Shown: piece after piece, positions 39,040 to 51,072 of the stretch | How the letters are laid out: every line of letters begins with the position of its first letter | Numbering within the stretch: position 1 is the stretch's first letter | Origin: Nitzschia sp. DOCU1 | Taxonomy: Eukaryota > Bacillariophyta > Bacillariophyceae > Bacillariales > Bacillariaceae | Direction of reading: 5' to 3' | Assembly (NCBI GenBank): GCA_951394045.1 | Contig: OX595990.1 | Location: 3,621,029-3,685,028, forward strand | DNA: 64,000 nucleotides | Position numbers and translations under genes: made by a program | The notes under the pieces: model-generated | What the model saw: the letters and a program-made list of their open reading frames with translations, nothing else | Told to the model about the DNA's origin: nothing | The model's database searches: none

Positions 39040-40070
39040 TAATAAAATAACATGATGATACGGCGACTGGTACTGTCTTTGATTTAAAAGCGACAACTCT
39101 TTCAATTGCATGCCAAGGAGCAACTATTGCTGCTTTTTTCTAACCTTGGTGACTACTCTTGGGGACCTAAAACACCAAGGTAGCAAGCGCAGTGTGGTAT
39201 GTGAGCTGTTAGTGATGGTAACGAGATACGACTGTACCTTGCGACAGAGGACATCGGCGGGCGGAGCATTCGCATAGGACCCCTTCGACCGGGCTGCAGC
39301 AGCACTCGCCCATACCTGGTACGATAGGCGCACAGGGAGCTGCTAAAATGATAGCATACCAGGTATGATACCTATTCTGCTGCTGATCTATGTCCTACGG
39401 TACCGTTAATTGACTTGACTGACAAGCGGGGTCTTTAAACAGAATCATTACTGTAGATGACAAGGACTCGGGCCTGTCTTTAAGTTACCTTAGGCCCTAC
39501 CGTTTTGTTTTAATGCAGTTTCTGGTCGCAGCGCGAAGGAAGGGGCTATATTAATAAAGAGAACCCGGTTCGCTGATTCTAAGGCTTATTCTTGTTGAAC
39601 TGTTGGTCTCGGGTTCTTTAGGGTCATGATAGAACCCCGATTCTCATCTGCGGGATCTCGCTGGTCGCGGTCCGAAACCGAACCGGTCTCATTCATTGTT
39701 TTCCACTAATTAAAAATGGATGACGACTGTCTAAACGGTACAAAGCTTCTCCGAAAACAAAGTGCGAACCTCCGCTCGTAATCCCAACCCTATCAAGATG
39801 TTGAGGATCATCTCATGCCTCCTCTTGAAGCAGCCCGAAACTTCAAGTGTCAACTCTAAGTTTATGGCCAACCAGCTGCGGGCGAACCTGCCCATGCAAT
39901 AAACCAATGCTATTTCACCCAAATGGCTCGGTTCTTTCCTTCGTCGAACGGATGTGTGCGAACCCAGAACAAGACAGGCACGTGGTTGTTTTCTGGCAAG
40001 AGGCCTTCACTCCCCATAGGACGGCCAGTTTCGCACCAATATCTCCACCACAAAATCAAAAACAGAGACA
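39040..40070. other. Intergenic
   Basis: No supported gene. An imperfect palindromic TACCAGGTATGATACC patch occurs near 39356-39372. Confidence 0.4.
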
Positions 40071-40811
40071 ATGAATTCCTCAGTCGCCATGCTGCAAGAA
40101 ATCACAACGCGTTGCCGACCATTACATCTCTTCTCCAAGAAAGATATTCGTACAGGCGGTCCTCTCTGCGAAAACACTTGTTCCTCAGATAGCCAGTCAA
40201 CGGCTGCCACCGAAGCCTGCTCCGTTGACTTTTCTGAGACCGGGTCTCTTTTGCACAAAGCGGGCGGTGGGCGCACCAGTTCTATCGATCCTCCAGGTCT
40301 ACGCGGTATTCTCAGACGAAGCGGGGGCAGCTCTGCCAACAAGAGAACAAGATCGAACAATCGCCGACTCCATTTCAATCATTCTGTTGAGCAAAGGACG
40401 CTGCTCGGACGCCACCAGTACTCCACCGAAGAGTTAGACGCGTGCTGGTTTCGTGGCGACGAATACGCCGAAATTACTCGATCATGCTGTAAACAGATCA
40501 AACGACTCGAAGAGGGAGTCAAGGCAAAAGATCAAAAGTATTGCTCGAGAGGTTTGGAAAGTCACACACAATTAGCTGCCCTGGCGAAAGCTCAACACCG
40601 TAGAGCTGCGTGGGATGCCGTCCTCGATGAACAAGACGAGCAAATCTCTCTCGGAGTAGTAGATGATGAACCGATTTCCCGAAGATACCTTGATGCGTCA
40701 GCAAGCAGTCTTCTCTGGGCACGTAGACTAGCACTTGGGGATCAAAAGGAAGCCGAACTCGTCTACGATGAGATGCTGGATGAGATTGACATCCTGCACT
40801 CCTCGTTTTAA
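40071..40811 (+). CDS. Conserved-looking protein of unknown function
   Basis: 246 residues. The first 85 are Ser/Gly-rich with a proline-arginine motif (DPPGLRGILRRSGGS). The rest is alpha-helical: HQYSTEELDACWFRGDEYAE, ITRSCCKQIKRLEEG, then KYCSRGLESHTQLAALAK and AQHRRAAWDAVLDEQDEQ. The pattern of a Tyr-Thr/Ser-x-x-E start, a Cys-Trp, and a YC-RGLE motif followed by an A-VL-EQ helix is, as I recall it, common in diatom proteins of unknown function. No signal peptide. The single open frame with a clean ATG and stop supports a gene. It is the last intact-looking gene before the decayed subtelomere. Confidence 0.75.
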   Translation: MNSSVAMLQEITTRCRPLHLFSKKDIRTGGPLCENTCSSDSQSTAATEACSVDFSETGSLLHKAGGGRTSSIDPPGLRGILRRSGGSSANKRTRSNNRRLHFNHSVEQRTLLGRHQYSTEELDACWFRGDEYAEITRSCCKQIKRLEEGVKAKDQKYCSRGLESHTQLAALAKAQHRRAAWDAVLDEQDEQISLGVVDDEPISRRYLDASASSLLWARRLALGDQKEAELVYDEMLDEIDILHSSF

Positions 40812-43720
40812 CTTCTTCATAGAGAAGTAGTCATAACATTCCATCAGCGCAGTAATAGTATCATCCGAAGAAGTAGTAGTCGAAACTTGCTTTTGTAGTG
40901 CAGGGCCTTGCCAAAGAGACTCATGATCCTCGCCGCCGCACAGGCCAATCCTACATTCAAAACCGTCACCATCGTTATTAGTACAAGCTAGTCGGACATT
41001 TGCAAGTAGGCCTTGTCCCTAATCTTGTTTGTCGTCATCCCGCCTTGACGTCTTGTGTGAGAAGTGCAAGTGCCACCCTGCGTGGAACTATAAACTATAG
41101 ATTAATTCTGCGTCTCGACGTCTATGCGACGGCGACGGCGAACAAAGACAAAAATGTCAGACTTATTACCGTCAGCGTTGGGTTTGGAGAAGCATCGTTG
41201 CCGACTACTGTATGCGCATCCGTAACAATCACCCTATCTGTCGTTGACGAATCATCACCGGAATTTTCTCCGGGAGTCGACGGCGGCTCCAACAGATCGC
41301 CGGAATCCATCATTTCAGCTCAGGCTCTTCCTCCTCGTTCTTTTCTTTCTTGGTAATATCGACAATTAGCAAATGCCTTGTCGAAATAAGAGCTTTGGTG
41401 AGCTCATCAGGGGTATCTTCATTGTTGGCCAGCACATTGTACCGATTCCCGGCAGCTTTGTCATCGCCGACCGCTCCTCAGGGGTCGAGATATTTTGGTA
41501 TGAAACACTTGAGCTGACGCTGCGGGGAATCGTGGCCAAACCCCCGCCCCAAGATTGTATCTATGGTTCCGTCACCAGCGATCTCCTTATCGGGCCCGGC
41601 AAAAACTTTGTGTGTGAATACTTTACCATCCTCGAATTCAGTAAACCTCGACGTAGGGCTGGCCGCAGTTTCGGAGCCCTGAAGAGGCATGAAGGCACCA
41701 CTGACTCCGTTCAACCAGTTTCTTATCTAATGCTGAAACCGAACGCAGCGGTAAAAGCTCAGATTCCGCGGCTTTCTGGGCTACACTTTCGTCCCTGGCA
41801 TCCAAAAACGGTGAAATGGAAGGACCTTGATAATCAGTTCTGTGTGGATGGTCCCACCCTTGAATTTTTTTGTCACCCGCGGCCTCAATGAACACTCTTC
41901 TAGTACCGCCACACGCAGGCCGTCGTGTTCACTCCATCGTATCTCGGCGACCTTGTGGTCACCAGCCATCGGAGTAAAGAACAAAGTCTTCCCTTTGGGA
42001 TGGCGCGAGGTCCCTTCTCCCGGAGTCAAATGTCACCATTTCATCGGTTTCTGTTTCATAGTCGTCATGGGTGTCCAATCACCTCTCAAGTTCATATCTC
42101 AATTGCCTGTGAATCTGCAGCAGCTGATGCTCGAGCGTTGTCGCTGCTGTTCTCGGTCACAGAGTAAAGCATCAAAAAGAGCTGTTTTCGCCGTCTTGGA
42201 TCTTCTTCGTACCGGACGCGAATCTCTTCAGTTACCATCCATACGAGCTCATGGCTAAGTTACCATCCATACGAGCTCATGGCTAAAGTCGAGGCTTTCA
42301 GGTCCTTGACATTTTAAAACGCTAGTCGGGCCCGTCGCAAGGGCGTGCAAAGAGACATCCCTAGCATTAGCAAAGGATATGCCAACACTGGCACGCATGC
42401 AAGCCTCGACACTTGTCACAGTGTCACCAGACAACGCTTGGACCCGTCGCCATAAAACAGTAACTACCAATGGCCCTTGTCGCAAAAGCCATCTTGGAGT
42501 CGACCATAACACGATGACAGTTGAGGTCGACCAAAGCCGGGGGCTTGTTCCTCAACTGGTACGGCGGAGTGCTGTGCAAATTCCGCAAGGGCATCACTTA
42601 ATTCGTGAAAGTTCACCTGGGTAACATCGGCAATCTTGCGTTGTTGCTCTTGTGACATGGGTGAAATGTTTAATACCGTTGCCCCATAGCCCTGAAGGCT
42701 GTTTAATAGTCCCGCCGGCATCCTGACTGTCATGTTGCAATACCCATACCATTCACATCGTCAAAACGTCACCACCACAGGACCTTTCAAACGAAGATCC
42801 ACACTACTTATCAGGTTTCAATCTCCATGGGGCAAACAAACGTGTATCGCCTCTTTTTGAGTGCAAATTCCAGCACTTGCGAATCTGCGTATTCCTCGTG
42901 CTTGCCGAGAATCTGTTCCAACACGGCTTGAGGAGTTTCCTCCATGAGTTCCTTCGTTACCGAATTCAGCTTTTCCTACAGGGAAGACATATCGAATAGA
43001 ATGATGTTGTTGATATAGCATAGACTCGAACTACCGGGAGAGGTCAAAGTCTTTCGAAAGGATAATGTAGACTCTTTTTATCCGGTAGTAGTAAAGTGGG
43101 TGGCATTGACACGCGGAGGCCGATAGCGCGTTGATGAGAAAGATTTCTTTGGCGGGCGGGGGAAGGGAAGACGATTGTTCGCGCGTTATGTAAATTTGTC
43201 GTGAACGACAAAGATGCGTCATTTCACCGACTGTTCGCCAGAGAGCGCTTGCCGTATCTGTAAAATATTTCCGCTCATTCTCATCCAAAAAGATCACGAT
43301 GACCGAAGAAAGATCGTCGTCAGTAACGACGCCCCGCCAACACATTTCCAGAACGATTCCTATCTGAAGCCTTCAAAAGTCGTCCCCCAACTCGAAAAGT
43401 CTGCTCGTATTATCCCGCGGTCTCATCATTTCACGCCGGTCGTATCGCCCGATTTATACGATGGATGGCGCCAAGTTTTCAGTCGTATTGCTCTCCCATG
43501 CGCCGGGTGTTGTCAAGGCAGGTTCAGCCTAGAGGCTAGGAATACTTGAAAACTACGAGACTTTAGGGCAACTCCGGAATATCTCATATTTTGAGGCCGA
43601 AGTCGAAGAGACGCGCGTGGACGAAGAAGAGTAGGAGTGATGATCAAGCAAAAGTAAGGCCAGAGAACGACGACGCAAAAAAGTGTTCAGCTACTCCCAT
43701 GTCTCTTGGATAAATCTCAG
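40812..43720. other. Region of decayed open frames, no gene model
   Basis: About 2.9 kb. Plus strand 41373-41891 is open for 172 codons, and the minus strand has several 65-90-codon frames (41781-42029, 42255-42512, 42464-42733). A minus-strand stretch at about 42810-42975 reads like a real exon (LNSVTKELMEETPQAVLEQ) preceded by a CCTGTAG acceptor-like site. None joins into a complete gene. A relic of a multi-exon minus-strand gene is the best reading. Confidence 0.35.
42231..42286. repeat. Perfect 28-bp tandem repeat, two copies
   Basis: GTTACCATCCATACGAGCTC plus ATGGCTAA is repeated directly with no spacer. Confidence 0.95.
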
Positions 43721-44324
43721 ATGGCGGCACTTCTTTCTCCAACGATACTCCCCACCAATGAAGCCTCTGTCTGTCAAAATCATGCTGTCGATCCCTCGCA
43801 GATGACCGAACAAGGCCGTCGGATGAGCGCTATGATTGCACTTAGCAGTCATCGCGAGGAATCGATCAATGCCATTCCCGACGAATCAATCGGCGTTGCT
43901 GCGAGATCAATCCAACTTGCTCGACCAGAATGCCTTCAAGCCACAGCGTCAAGTGGCCATGGCCAGTGAGTTCAGTTTGAAGCATGGCACGAATCTTAAA
44001 ACGCACAAGTCTACTACGCCCAAATTCTCGACGTTATGATCCTTTGTCTATCGGCGGGAACTGTGGCATGACAGCAGGATGCGGATCAACAGGTACGGGT
44101 TTAAAATGAAGTATGGCTTCTTTACGCATTTCCACACTAACTCAATCCAAATTCATACTTCACGACGGATGCTGGGGAAATTTTGGATGTCTCCAACGCC
44201 AATGGAAAGAGCATTCTGGCTGTGCTACTAGGCATCTTTTCGACGCTCCTATTCACTGCAGCTGCCGAAGAAGCTTGGCTGTTGAACCAAGCGACGACGA
44301 CATGGCCCACCTTTACCTTGGCAG

Positions 44325-46139
44325 ATGCCGCCCATATGGGACGCGACCACAGGAGTCAAACAAGAAGACGACATCTCGCTGCCGCCAAAGTTTTCAGTTG
44401 TGACATTCCCGGCCAAAGACTCCGTCCCTTGTACCCTTTTCTTGAGCCTAATCCAAATACCATGACTTGTCTGCGGTGGAATCGATAGCTTGTGGCTCGG
44501 ACTCAAGCAAGGGCAAGGTTGGAGAATTCGCCTCGATTGGAGAATCTTTTGGCCCCTTTCGACTGGATGACAAGCTCCCCTACGTTCAGGTCTTTTGGAG
44601 CGGCTTTCTACTGGCGAGACCGCAGCTATGGAAGAGGCGTTGACCATTCCATGGCATTCCACTGCTGCCAGCTCGACTCCTGCTGGGGACCATGCCGCCC
44701 TCAAGTCGTCGTCATTCTCCTTGCCAGCAGAGGATGCATCGCTAGTTGTCGACTTTTTAACATGGTATTCCATAGAACGAATACGGGACGAAACCGAACA
44801 AGTGTCGTCAAAAGAGGTGGAAGGTAGCTGTACCTTGTTGTATCTCATTCGCAGTACATTGCCTCGTTACAATGGGGTAGGCAATCGAGGAGAATCGTTC
44901 CATCGAAAAGACTCTTACACATCGGGTAGGACGCTCAAGCCCGACAAAAGGTCCTACTTCTATGAAAAGTCTCTTCGCTTGTGGGACAGCGGCTCCGACA
45001 AGGAGTGTCTATCAGATTGAGAATTCTTTCCGGATGAAGCCCCAAGCTACTATTGCGCCGTCTCGATCGGAATGCATTTTGATCGGATCCTGCGGCGTCT
45101 CGATGAGCCCCCGAGCTACTATTGCGCCGTCCCGATCGGTATGCATTTTGATCGGATCTTGCGGCGTCTCGATCACAAAAAGAAATATGATAATTGCTAC
45201 TACACAACAGTCGACGCTGTTTTGACCGATGTTCAAGGAATCATGGATAACTGCGTCGTGTACAACGGCCCGGACTCTCAGCTTGTGGTCGTATGTGGAA
45301 ATCTCAGAGTGCATCGGGAGTCATTGCGGATCTAGTACGAAGAAACAAGAGGCTTGGTTTGGAACAGGGCGTGGCTAGCCCGTACGCAGCGTCGAAGATG
45401 AATAAAAAGAGTTTGGTGGTACCCGAGTTTCTGATGAACACGCCATACCACGGTCCCCTAGATCGATCGTGACTTGAGAAACAAAAACCAGCCTCGAGTT
45501 GGGGCGAAAATCAGCATGAAGTGGTCAGAGCCGATGCCCCGATTTGGATTCCTCAGAGCGGCGATTCTGTTTTCTACTCACGATCGCTCCACCCCAATTT
45601 TTTTGTACAATTCTTCCTTGTTATCGGCAGAGCAGAGCGCACTTCCGGTGTTTCAAAGTGGAGTCACCCCTGGCGAGGGCGCATCCGCAGACAAACCCCA
45701 AGGAAACGAAGAGACCACCGGGAGGAGCACCATCATTACAATGCCCGCGCCTGTGGAAATCGAAGGCAAATGGATGCGTGCCGTCGTTGTTTCCGTCCGT
45801 GCAACGTTTCCTTGCAAGTCCTACAAAGACAAGGAGAATGAGTCCGATACACCGTCCCCAGTTTTGGTCATTCGGCTGCGCTTTCAATACGAATGGGCTA
45901 ATGACGTACATACTATTTGCTGGATGCCGGAGTCTTTGTCTTTCCTACGACCAAGCTGGCCAAACGGAGCTCAAGACCCTGTCGACGAGGATTTGATCCT
46001 TCCGGAAGCCACCTTCCAGAATATCCGTCGCCCTCCGTGTTGGGCATTTCAGTCGACTCTGTGCGCTCCTTGCTAAAGTGCTTCGATATTCTGAGACGTC
46101 TTTGTCTCAGTGGAATGGATCCGGATTATATCGACCGGA
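44325..46139 (+). repeat. Left arm of a 1.8 kb inverted duplication
   Basis: Pairs with 55522-57332 in reverse orientation. For 44325-45314 the offset is constant (coordinate sum 101657), so there are no net indels there. The sum is 101661 at the far end. Identity is high in the first kilobase (2 changed residues in a 141-codon frame) and lower after about 45450. Confidence 0.95.
45046..45176 (+). repeat. 68-bp tandem duplication within the bromodomain piece
   Basis: AGCTACTATTGCGCCGTC at 45046 recurs at 45114 with a few substitutions. It is also present in the other inverted arm, so it predates the inverted duplication. Confidence 0.92.
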
Positions 46140-46385
46140 AATTTTGCTTGGAGAATACTCAGAATGGGACCATCCGATTGTCATCACACTCGGGAACCGG
46201 TCCTTGCCTATCCCAATGATGTCTTATTGCACCATTTGGCACGAGTCATTTCTACCAGAATATCCGTCGCCCTTTGTCTCAGCGGAATGGAACCGGATTA
46301 TATCGACCGGAGATTTTGCTTGGAGAATGCTCAGAATGGGACCATCCGGTTGTCATCACACTCGGGAAGGGTCCTTGCCTACGTT
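46101..46385 (+). repeat. 172-bp tandem duplication spanning the inverted-arm boundary
   Basis: TTTGTCTCAGTGGAATGGA (46101) recurs as TTTGTCTCAGCGGAATGGA (46273) with the same downstream GAATGGGACCATCCG block. The first copy begins inside the inverted arm and the second lies outside it. Confidence 0.9.
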
Positions 46386-47210
46386 CGAAGATTTACTTTC
46401 GTCGGACAGTGCGCAAGAAGTCGACAAACCGGTCAATACTCGTGGTATCCTGACAACCGACGAAGATATAGCATTCCGGGGGATATTGGCGAGCTCCCAC
46501 TACTGGCTCCCATGGGTAGTCGATACGATTGAGGACGACCCGAGAAAGCAGGTCATGTCGAACTATAAATCAATGATGGCTTTCCCTTCCCTCTGTTTAG
46601 AGCTCAATGAAACTCGCCACGTGGAAAAATCAAGCAATCTTCCCGTCCTGCCGACCCAAATGCAGCCTCCGACACAGAAGCTACTATTGCCGACGACTCG
46701 CCCAAGAAAGCCGCTGCCCAGCAAATACGATATATCTTGGACGACGCCCGCGTGAGAGTCAAGAATCCTGCCTCCGCTGAAGTACTTGACCATATAATGT
46801 TTCGATTCAAAGATTTCTCGAACGACGATGGGCTGGCTAGAGTCATGTTGCGTCGTCCCGGAAGGCGCGCACCTTGCGTCTGCTGCCAAATCCAAGGGAG
46901 TGGCTTTTATTCTTGCCATGTGATGCGTGGCAATCCTGATTTTGATTTTATTGCGAACTGGCCGAATATGGGAGGTATTGATGGCCTGCTAGCACGTACA
47001 AAGATTCTCAGCTCGTTGATGTTAACCCAACGTCAGCGCCCGACGAGAATCCAGCTGGGGAATCGTTGGAACAGAGACACGACGATGACAAGAACGAAAT
47101 GGAGGAGACGCTACCATCGACCCATCTGAGCAACTGGAAACTGCTTGAAAGGCTCTTGAAAAAGCTAACTACCTCCACCAGCAAGCGGACGCTCTGGCAT
47201 TTCAACCCGT

Positions 47211-47417
47211 GTGACTTGGAGCAAAGTTCATAAAGATGTGTTTCCGATTGACCCAACGGACGGTCGCTATATTTGTTTGGTTCACTATTTGCGGCTGAGC
47301 GGGGATGTTTTGTGCTGCGACGGCTGTTCCAACGTTGTGCACACAAAATGTGTCGGCCTGCCCGGGATCCCTGAAGAAGATTGGTATTGCGAAACGCGTG
47401 CGTCCATTGGTAAATAA
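47211..47417 (+). pseudogene. PHD finger exon with a lost zinc ligand
   Basis: Encodes GDVLCCDGCSNVVHTKC then PEEDWYCETRA. PHD fingers use C4-H-C3 zinc ligands; here the final Cys of the W-x-C-x-x-C motif is Arg (CGT for TGT, compare the copy at 62861-63589, which reads CETC). The first CxxC pair is also not clear (ICLVH). So this copy probably cannot fold around two zincs. It lies between the bromodomain pieces and the frame at 47993, and may belong to the same ancestral gene. Confidence 0.65.
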
Positions 47418-47992
47418 AACACCATTGGTCGCCGCCCCCCGACCTGGCAGAGGGTCCTTCGGTTGCTACCTGTGCCGAGGCTGGGACGTCGGCAGTCAAG
47501 GGCGGCTGTGACCATGAGGATACTACTGGACCTCGGATTGAAGAGACGAAGGACGACGATCCAGCTCCATCTGCATACACGAACTCGAATGAAGATAGAG
47601 GCGGCGTTTTGAAAATGATGGGATTGGACGGCCACGCCTGACACCATCAGTTACCGAGGCCGATAGAGAGGACGAGGTGTCCGATTCCAAAGAGCCTGGG
47701 GTGGCTTTTGCCACCTCAAATGTTTCGGCGTCGAACGACAATAATGTCGGTCCTATAAAACCTACTCCAGCTGCTCTCCCCCCAAAGCCCTTGATAAGCG
47801 ACGACGAGTTTGAAGAGCAGGCTGACGATCTCGAACATGTCCTTGATGCGCTTCACAAGCTCATCGTTTCTTCTGATCCCAACGACGAGGTGTCCGATTT
47901 GCCACATCAAATGCTGCGGCGTCGAACGACAACAATGCCGGTCCTATTAAACCTACTCAGGAACGGCTCAAATCCCATTCCCATGGAATCCC

Positions 47993-48799
47993 ATGACGCC
48001 TCTTGTGGAGTCCCAAGTAGCAGACGCCACGACAAAGAGACTATCTGAGAACCCGCTGGACCTCCTAAAGGCTGATGAAACATCGTCATCAAACGTCGTT
48101 GATGATGAAGGTAGTACACAGGCGGAGATCATAGAGCTGTTGGAAAGACAGTTGAATGAGACCAGGCGAGCGTTATCGTCGACGAGTGCAACATTCGTTT
48201 TTCATGACGATGACGAAGAAACGAGGCGAATTCGGGCGCTGCAATACTTCCTGGGAATGCCAGTTTCACTGCGTTCCAAACCGGACAAGGACACCTTCGA
48301 AACTCTGGAAAGCAGTTATCGGGCATACTGTTGTAGCAAACGTCATGCTGGTGCCGATCTGGTTCGACTCCTCGTCACGGAATACATGTGTCTTGATTCT
48401 TCAACAGCGTCAATGATGGCATTGACAATGATGGCGCCTCCTCCCCCTGTTTGTAGTTTACCCCCAAGCTCCTCTTTGTCCCAAGAAGCCCCTATCATTG
48501 TTCTACCGTCGTCGGACAGCAGGCGGCGGCAAAGTGGTAGCAGTGCTACCGGCCTGGCAAAGCCTCCGCCTATGGCTCACTCTTGCGACTTGTTCTTGAT
48601 GGCGGGACCACAAGGATCATCAGTCAGCAACATTGGATACGATTCTCTCCTCGAACTCTGCAACGGTCGGGCGGCCGTTCCCAGACCTACGCTACTACTA
48701 GCTAATGGAACGATTCGCGGCCAACATCAACAAGTGGTAGGACGGTGTCGCCACAACAAATATCAGGGAATGAGACAATACATAGTTGTTACTAGCTAA
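47993..48799 (+). CDS. Hypothetical C-terminal exon or relic gene
   Basis: 268 codons open, the longest frame in this block. An acidic helical first part (STQAEIIELLERQLNETRRA) is followed by a compact helical segment (RALQYFLGMPVSLRSKPDKD, then LVRLLVTEYMCLDSSTAS), then a Pro/Ser-rich tail. No recognised domain. Similar short segments occur just upstream in other frames (47677-48048), indicating local duplication. Position after the PHD exon suggests it was the C-terminus of that chromatin-reader gene. Whether it is expressed cannot be told. Confidence 0.4.
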   Translation: MTPLVESQVADATTKRLSENPLDLLKADETSSSNVVDDEGSTQAEIIELLERQLNETRRALSSTSATFVFHDDDEETRRIRALQYFLGMPVSLRSKPDKDTFETLESSYRAYCCSKRHAGADLVRLLVTEYMCLDSSTASMMALTMMAPPPPVCSLPPSSSLSQEAPIIVLPSSDSRRRQSGSSATGLAKPPPMAHSCDLFLMAGPQGSSVSNIGYDSLLELCNGRAAVPRPTLLLANGTIRGQHQQVVGRCRHNKYQGMRQYIVVTS

Positions 48800-51066
48800 T
48801 AGTAGTCATGATTGTTGCTGCTGACAGTACGTTCTTTACTATCCCTCCGATAGAAAGAACGAGAGCCCACGTGGATGCTCCTATTATCGTGATACCGTCG
48901 TTTGTAGAAGTGAGAAAGCTGCGGTCGTCTGGCTTACGTAACCACAGAAGCTAGAACAAAAGTAAGACAAGGGAGCTAGCAGTAGTCTGCAGTCGTAGCT
49001 ACCGTAGTAGCCAGCTATCTACGTACTCTGCTGCAATGCTTTGCACTACTATCGGCTCTATTTGTCGCTGAGGGAATTGAGATTCGATAAGTGCCCCCAG
49101 TACGAAAGCGGTTGTTGCGAAATCGCTTGTTGTAAAATCTTGCGTCACCAAATTGCGAGTAGTGAAATCTCGGGAAATCGCATTGCATCCCCTCGGCTGC
49201 CTCCAAGAGGGCATATGCATTTACTTAAAGGGAAATTGATCTTGAGTGATTTTGATTACCTCGACTGCTTACACATAAATTTATAGTGAAATCACGGCGG
49301 GCGACAATCTTCCCTCTATTACAATCTAACTTTGCTTACCCTTTCTGGCAAGGTCGCTCTTTACAATATTGTACTTTATATTGACATTGACTCTAGATTA
49401 AATTTTCATGGTCTTCTTTTGATCACAGAGTGAGTTAGCGTCATCTAAAAAACGAACTCACGATAGACCGCGTGGCCGACCGTTTTTCCCATGGGTCGAT
49501 GAGGGCATTGAAAAAGGGCTACTAAGTTTCTAACTACCTATCGTAATTTGACAAAACTTTACAAACGTCTTCAAATCAACCATAGCTTGCCGTTTACAGC
49601 TTGGGTGTGATTGTAGCATCCAGCTGGACAGCGATCGGCCCACTTCTCTAGCTTGCTATCTTTCTGATGTAGTCCGTCTAGTCGACGAACGATTGACGTA
49701 AGGCATATCAATCGTGTTTAACAAACAGCGTCAAATGTTTTCTAGCTTATGCCCTTGCCTCAGAAACCATATTCTGTGGATTTGGCGAACTGGCGGATGA
49801 TGAATGTGGATTACTTTCAGCCACCGTGGGGCTTCATCGTGGGAAAAATCACGAAACTGCTTCATCGTGGGAAAAATCACGAAACTGCTCGCAAACCACA
49901 GCAGAAACGGCTCGGATCTCCGCATTCCTTCCAACAAATGCATCACTTTTTCAGTCAATCGACCTCACTTTTTTGCGAAGGGAGCAATCCACATCGTAAC
50001 GATGATCAGCTTTCTTCATCAACTTTCTTTTCACTCTGCTATGAACAGACCTCTACTGCGGCGATCACTATCATTTTGATGGTGCGGCTCAGCTGTAGCG
50101 AGATAACAGCCTGACGGAGGAGAAATCCACGGTGAAGGTCCGGTTTGTGCCGGACCGCCCTGGAACACTCGTCCTGAAGGAAGCCAATATTGGGGGTGTA
50201 CGTGGACTCAGTCTCTGGAGAGCCCTCCGGATTCGGTTGAACCATGACGCTAGCTCCCTGAGGCAAACGGAGCCGAAGCAGACCCTGGAAGAAAGTTGTT
50301 GGATGAAATGTTTGATTGTTGTGTTGGTGTTGGCGGAGGAATGATTCATGTGGTGGCGCCCTTCGGAACGGTACGTGCACTCCAAACTTGCGTTTTTGCG
50401 ACTTGACGGTGCCGTTTGATCATATTTCTTTCCCGCAGTGCTACTCACCTTGTTCTTTCCTCCTTTTGCAGGCGTCTGGCGTTGTTCTACAATACCAACA
50501 TTTTCCAGAGCAACGATCTTGATCCGTGATCTCGACCCCGATTCCGATTCTCCCCGCACACAAACAGCCTGATCAACGCAACCGGTTTGTGGTTCCGGTT
50601 TTAAAACGTCCTCCACTCGCGTACGTGTCTCGTCGCGGAGAGTTTAAGTGTAACCTGTGCTGGTGCGTGGAGAATTGGAATCGGCTACGCCGTCGAGTGA
50701 AGTGGATTGTTGTCTCTACCGGGCGGAGCAGCTGTGGCCCACCCCCTCCGAAATCGAACTGCTTTGACGTAGCGGTGGGGCTCAGTAACTTTTTGTGTGA
50801 GAACACAAAAACGAAGCCAAAAGTTCGATGAATAGATAGATGATAAATCTACCGGTAGAGGAGTAGCTAGCTAGGTTGCATCGTTTCTCGCACGATACAT
50901 AACATATTATTGCTCCGAACAAAATACGTTCTAGTCCTACTATTATTTCAAATCGGTTCTTGGCGACGCTTCCGTTTTGCCTATCATATTTTTCTTCGCA
51001 AACAGTGGTCCCGCACTCTTGTGCTTGAATTGGTGATGATCACTCTCGTCGTCTTCAGCAGGCATT
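48800..51066. other. Intergenic with gene debris
   Basis: No gene model. At 50940-51066 the sequence resembles the region just upstream of the ABCA frame (53780-53910): GAATTGGTGATGATCACTCT at 51031 against GAATTGGTGATGACCACTCT at 53783. This marks the edge of another ABCA copy. Confidence 0.5.
49831..49886. repeat. Perfect 28-bp tandem repeat, two copies
   Basis: GCTTCATCGTGGGAAAAATC plus ACGAAACT repeated directly. Confidence 0.95.
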
Positions 51067-51072
51067 ATCAAA

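Larger units (their letters stand above)
43721..46755 (+). pseudogene. Decayed chromatin-reader gene: WD-like, BRWD-like and bromodomain pieces
   Basis: Coding-like pieces lie in shifting frames. 43721-43966: 81-codon frame with no known domain. Around 44330: a WD-like IWDATTGV in one frame and CLRWN a little further on. 44595-45020: 141-codon frame. 45072-45335: bromodomain helices, with ILRRLDHKKKYDNCYYTTVD, DVQGIMDNC and VYNGPDSQL. 45474-46076: a frame with a BRWD/PHIP-like IWIPQSGDSVFYSRSLH in an adjacent register and LRFQYEWAND further on. WD repeats, a BRWD module and a bromodomain together are the plan of BRWD/PHIP proteins. Stops and frame changes between pieces, a 68-bp duplication in the bromodomain and a 172-bp duplication after it argue for a dead gene, though some breaks may be introns. 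The family name is an inference from short motifs. Confidence 0.45.

Noticed and set aside
42255..42733. P-type ATPase hinge-like text on the minus strand (SGDTVTSVEACMRASVGISF)
   Set aside because: The GD...VGI pattern is suggestive, but the second D of GDGxND is absent, the preceding ATVLNISP-like piece is about 70 residues too far away, and no DKTGT or TGES lies nearby.
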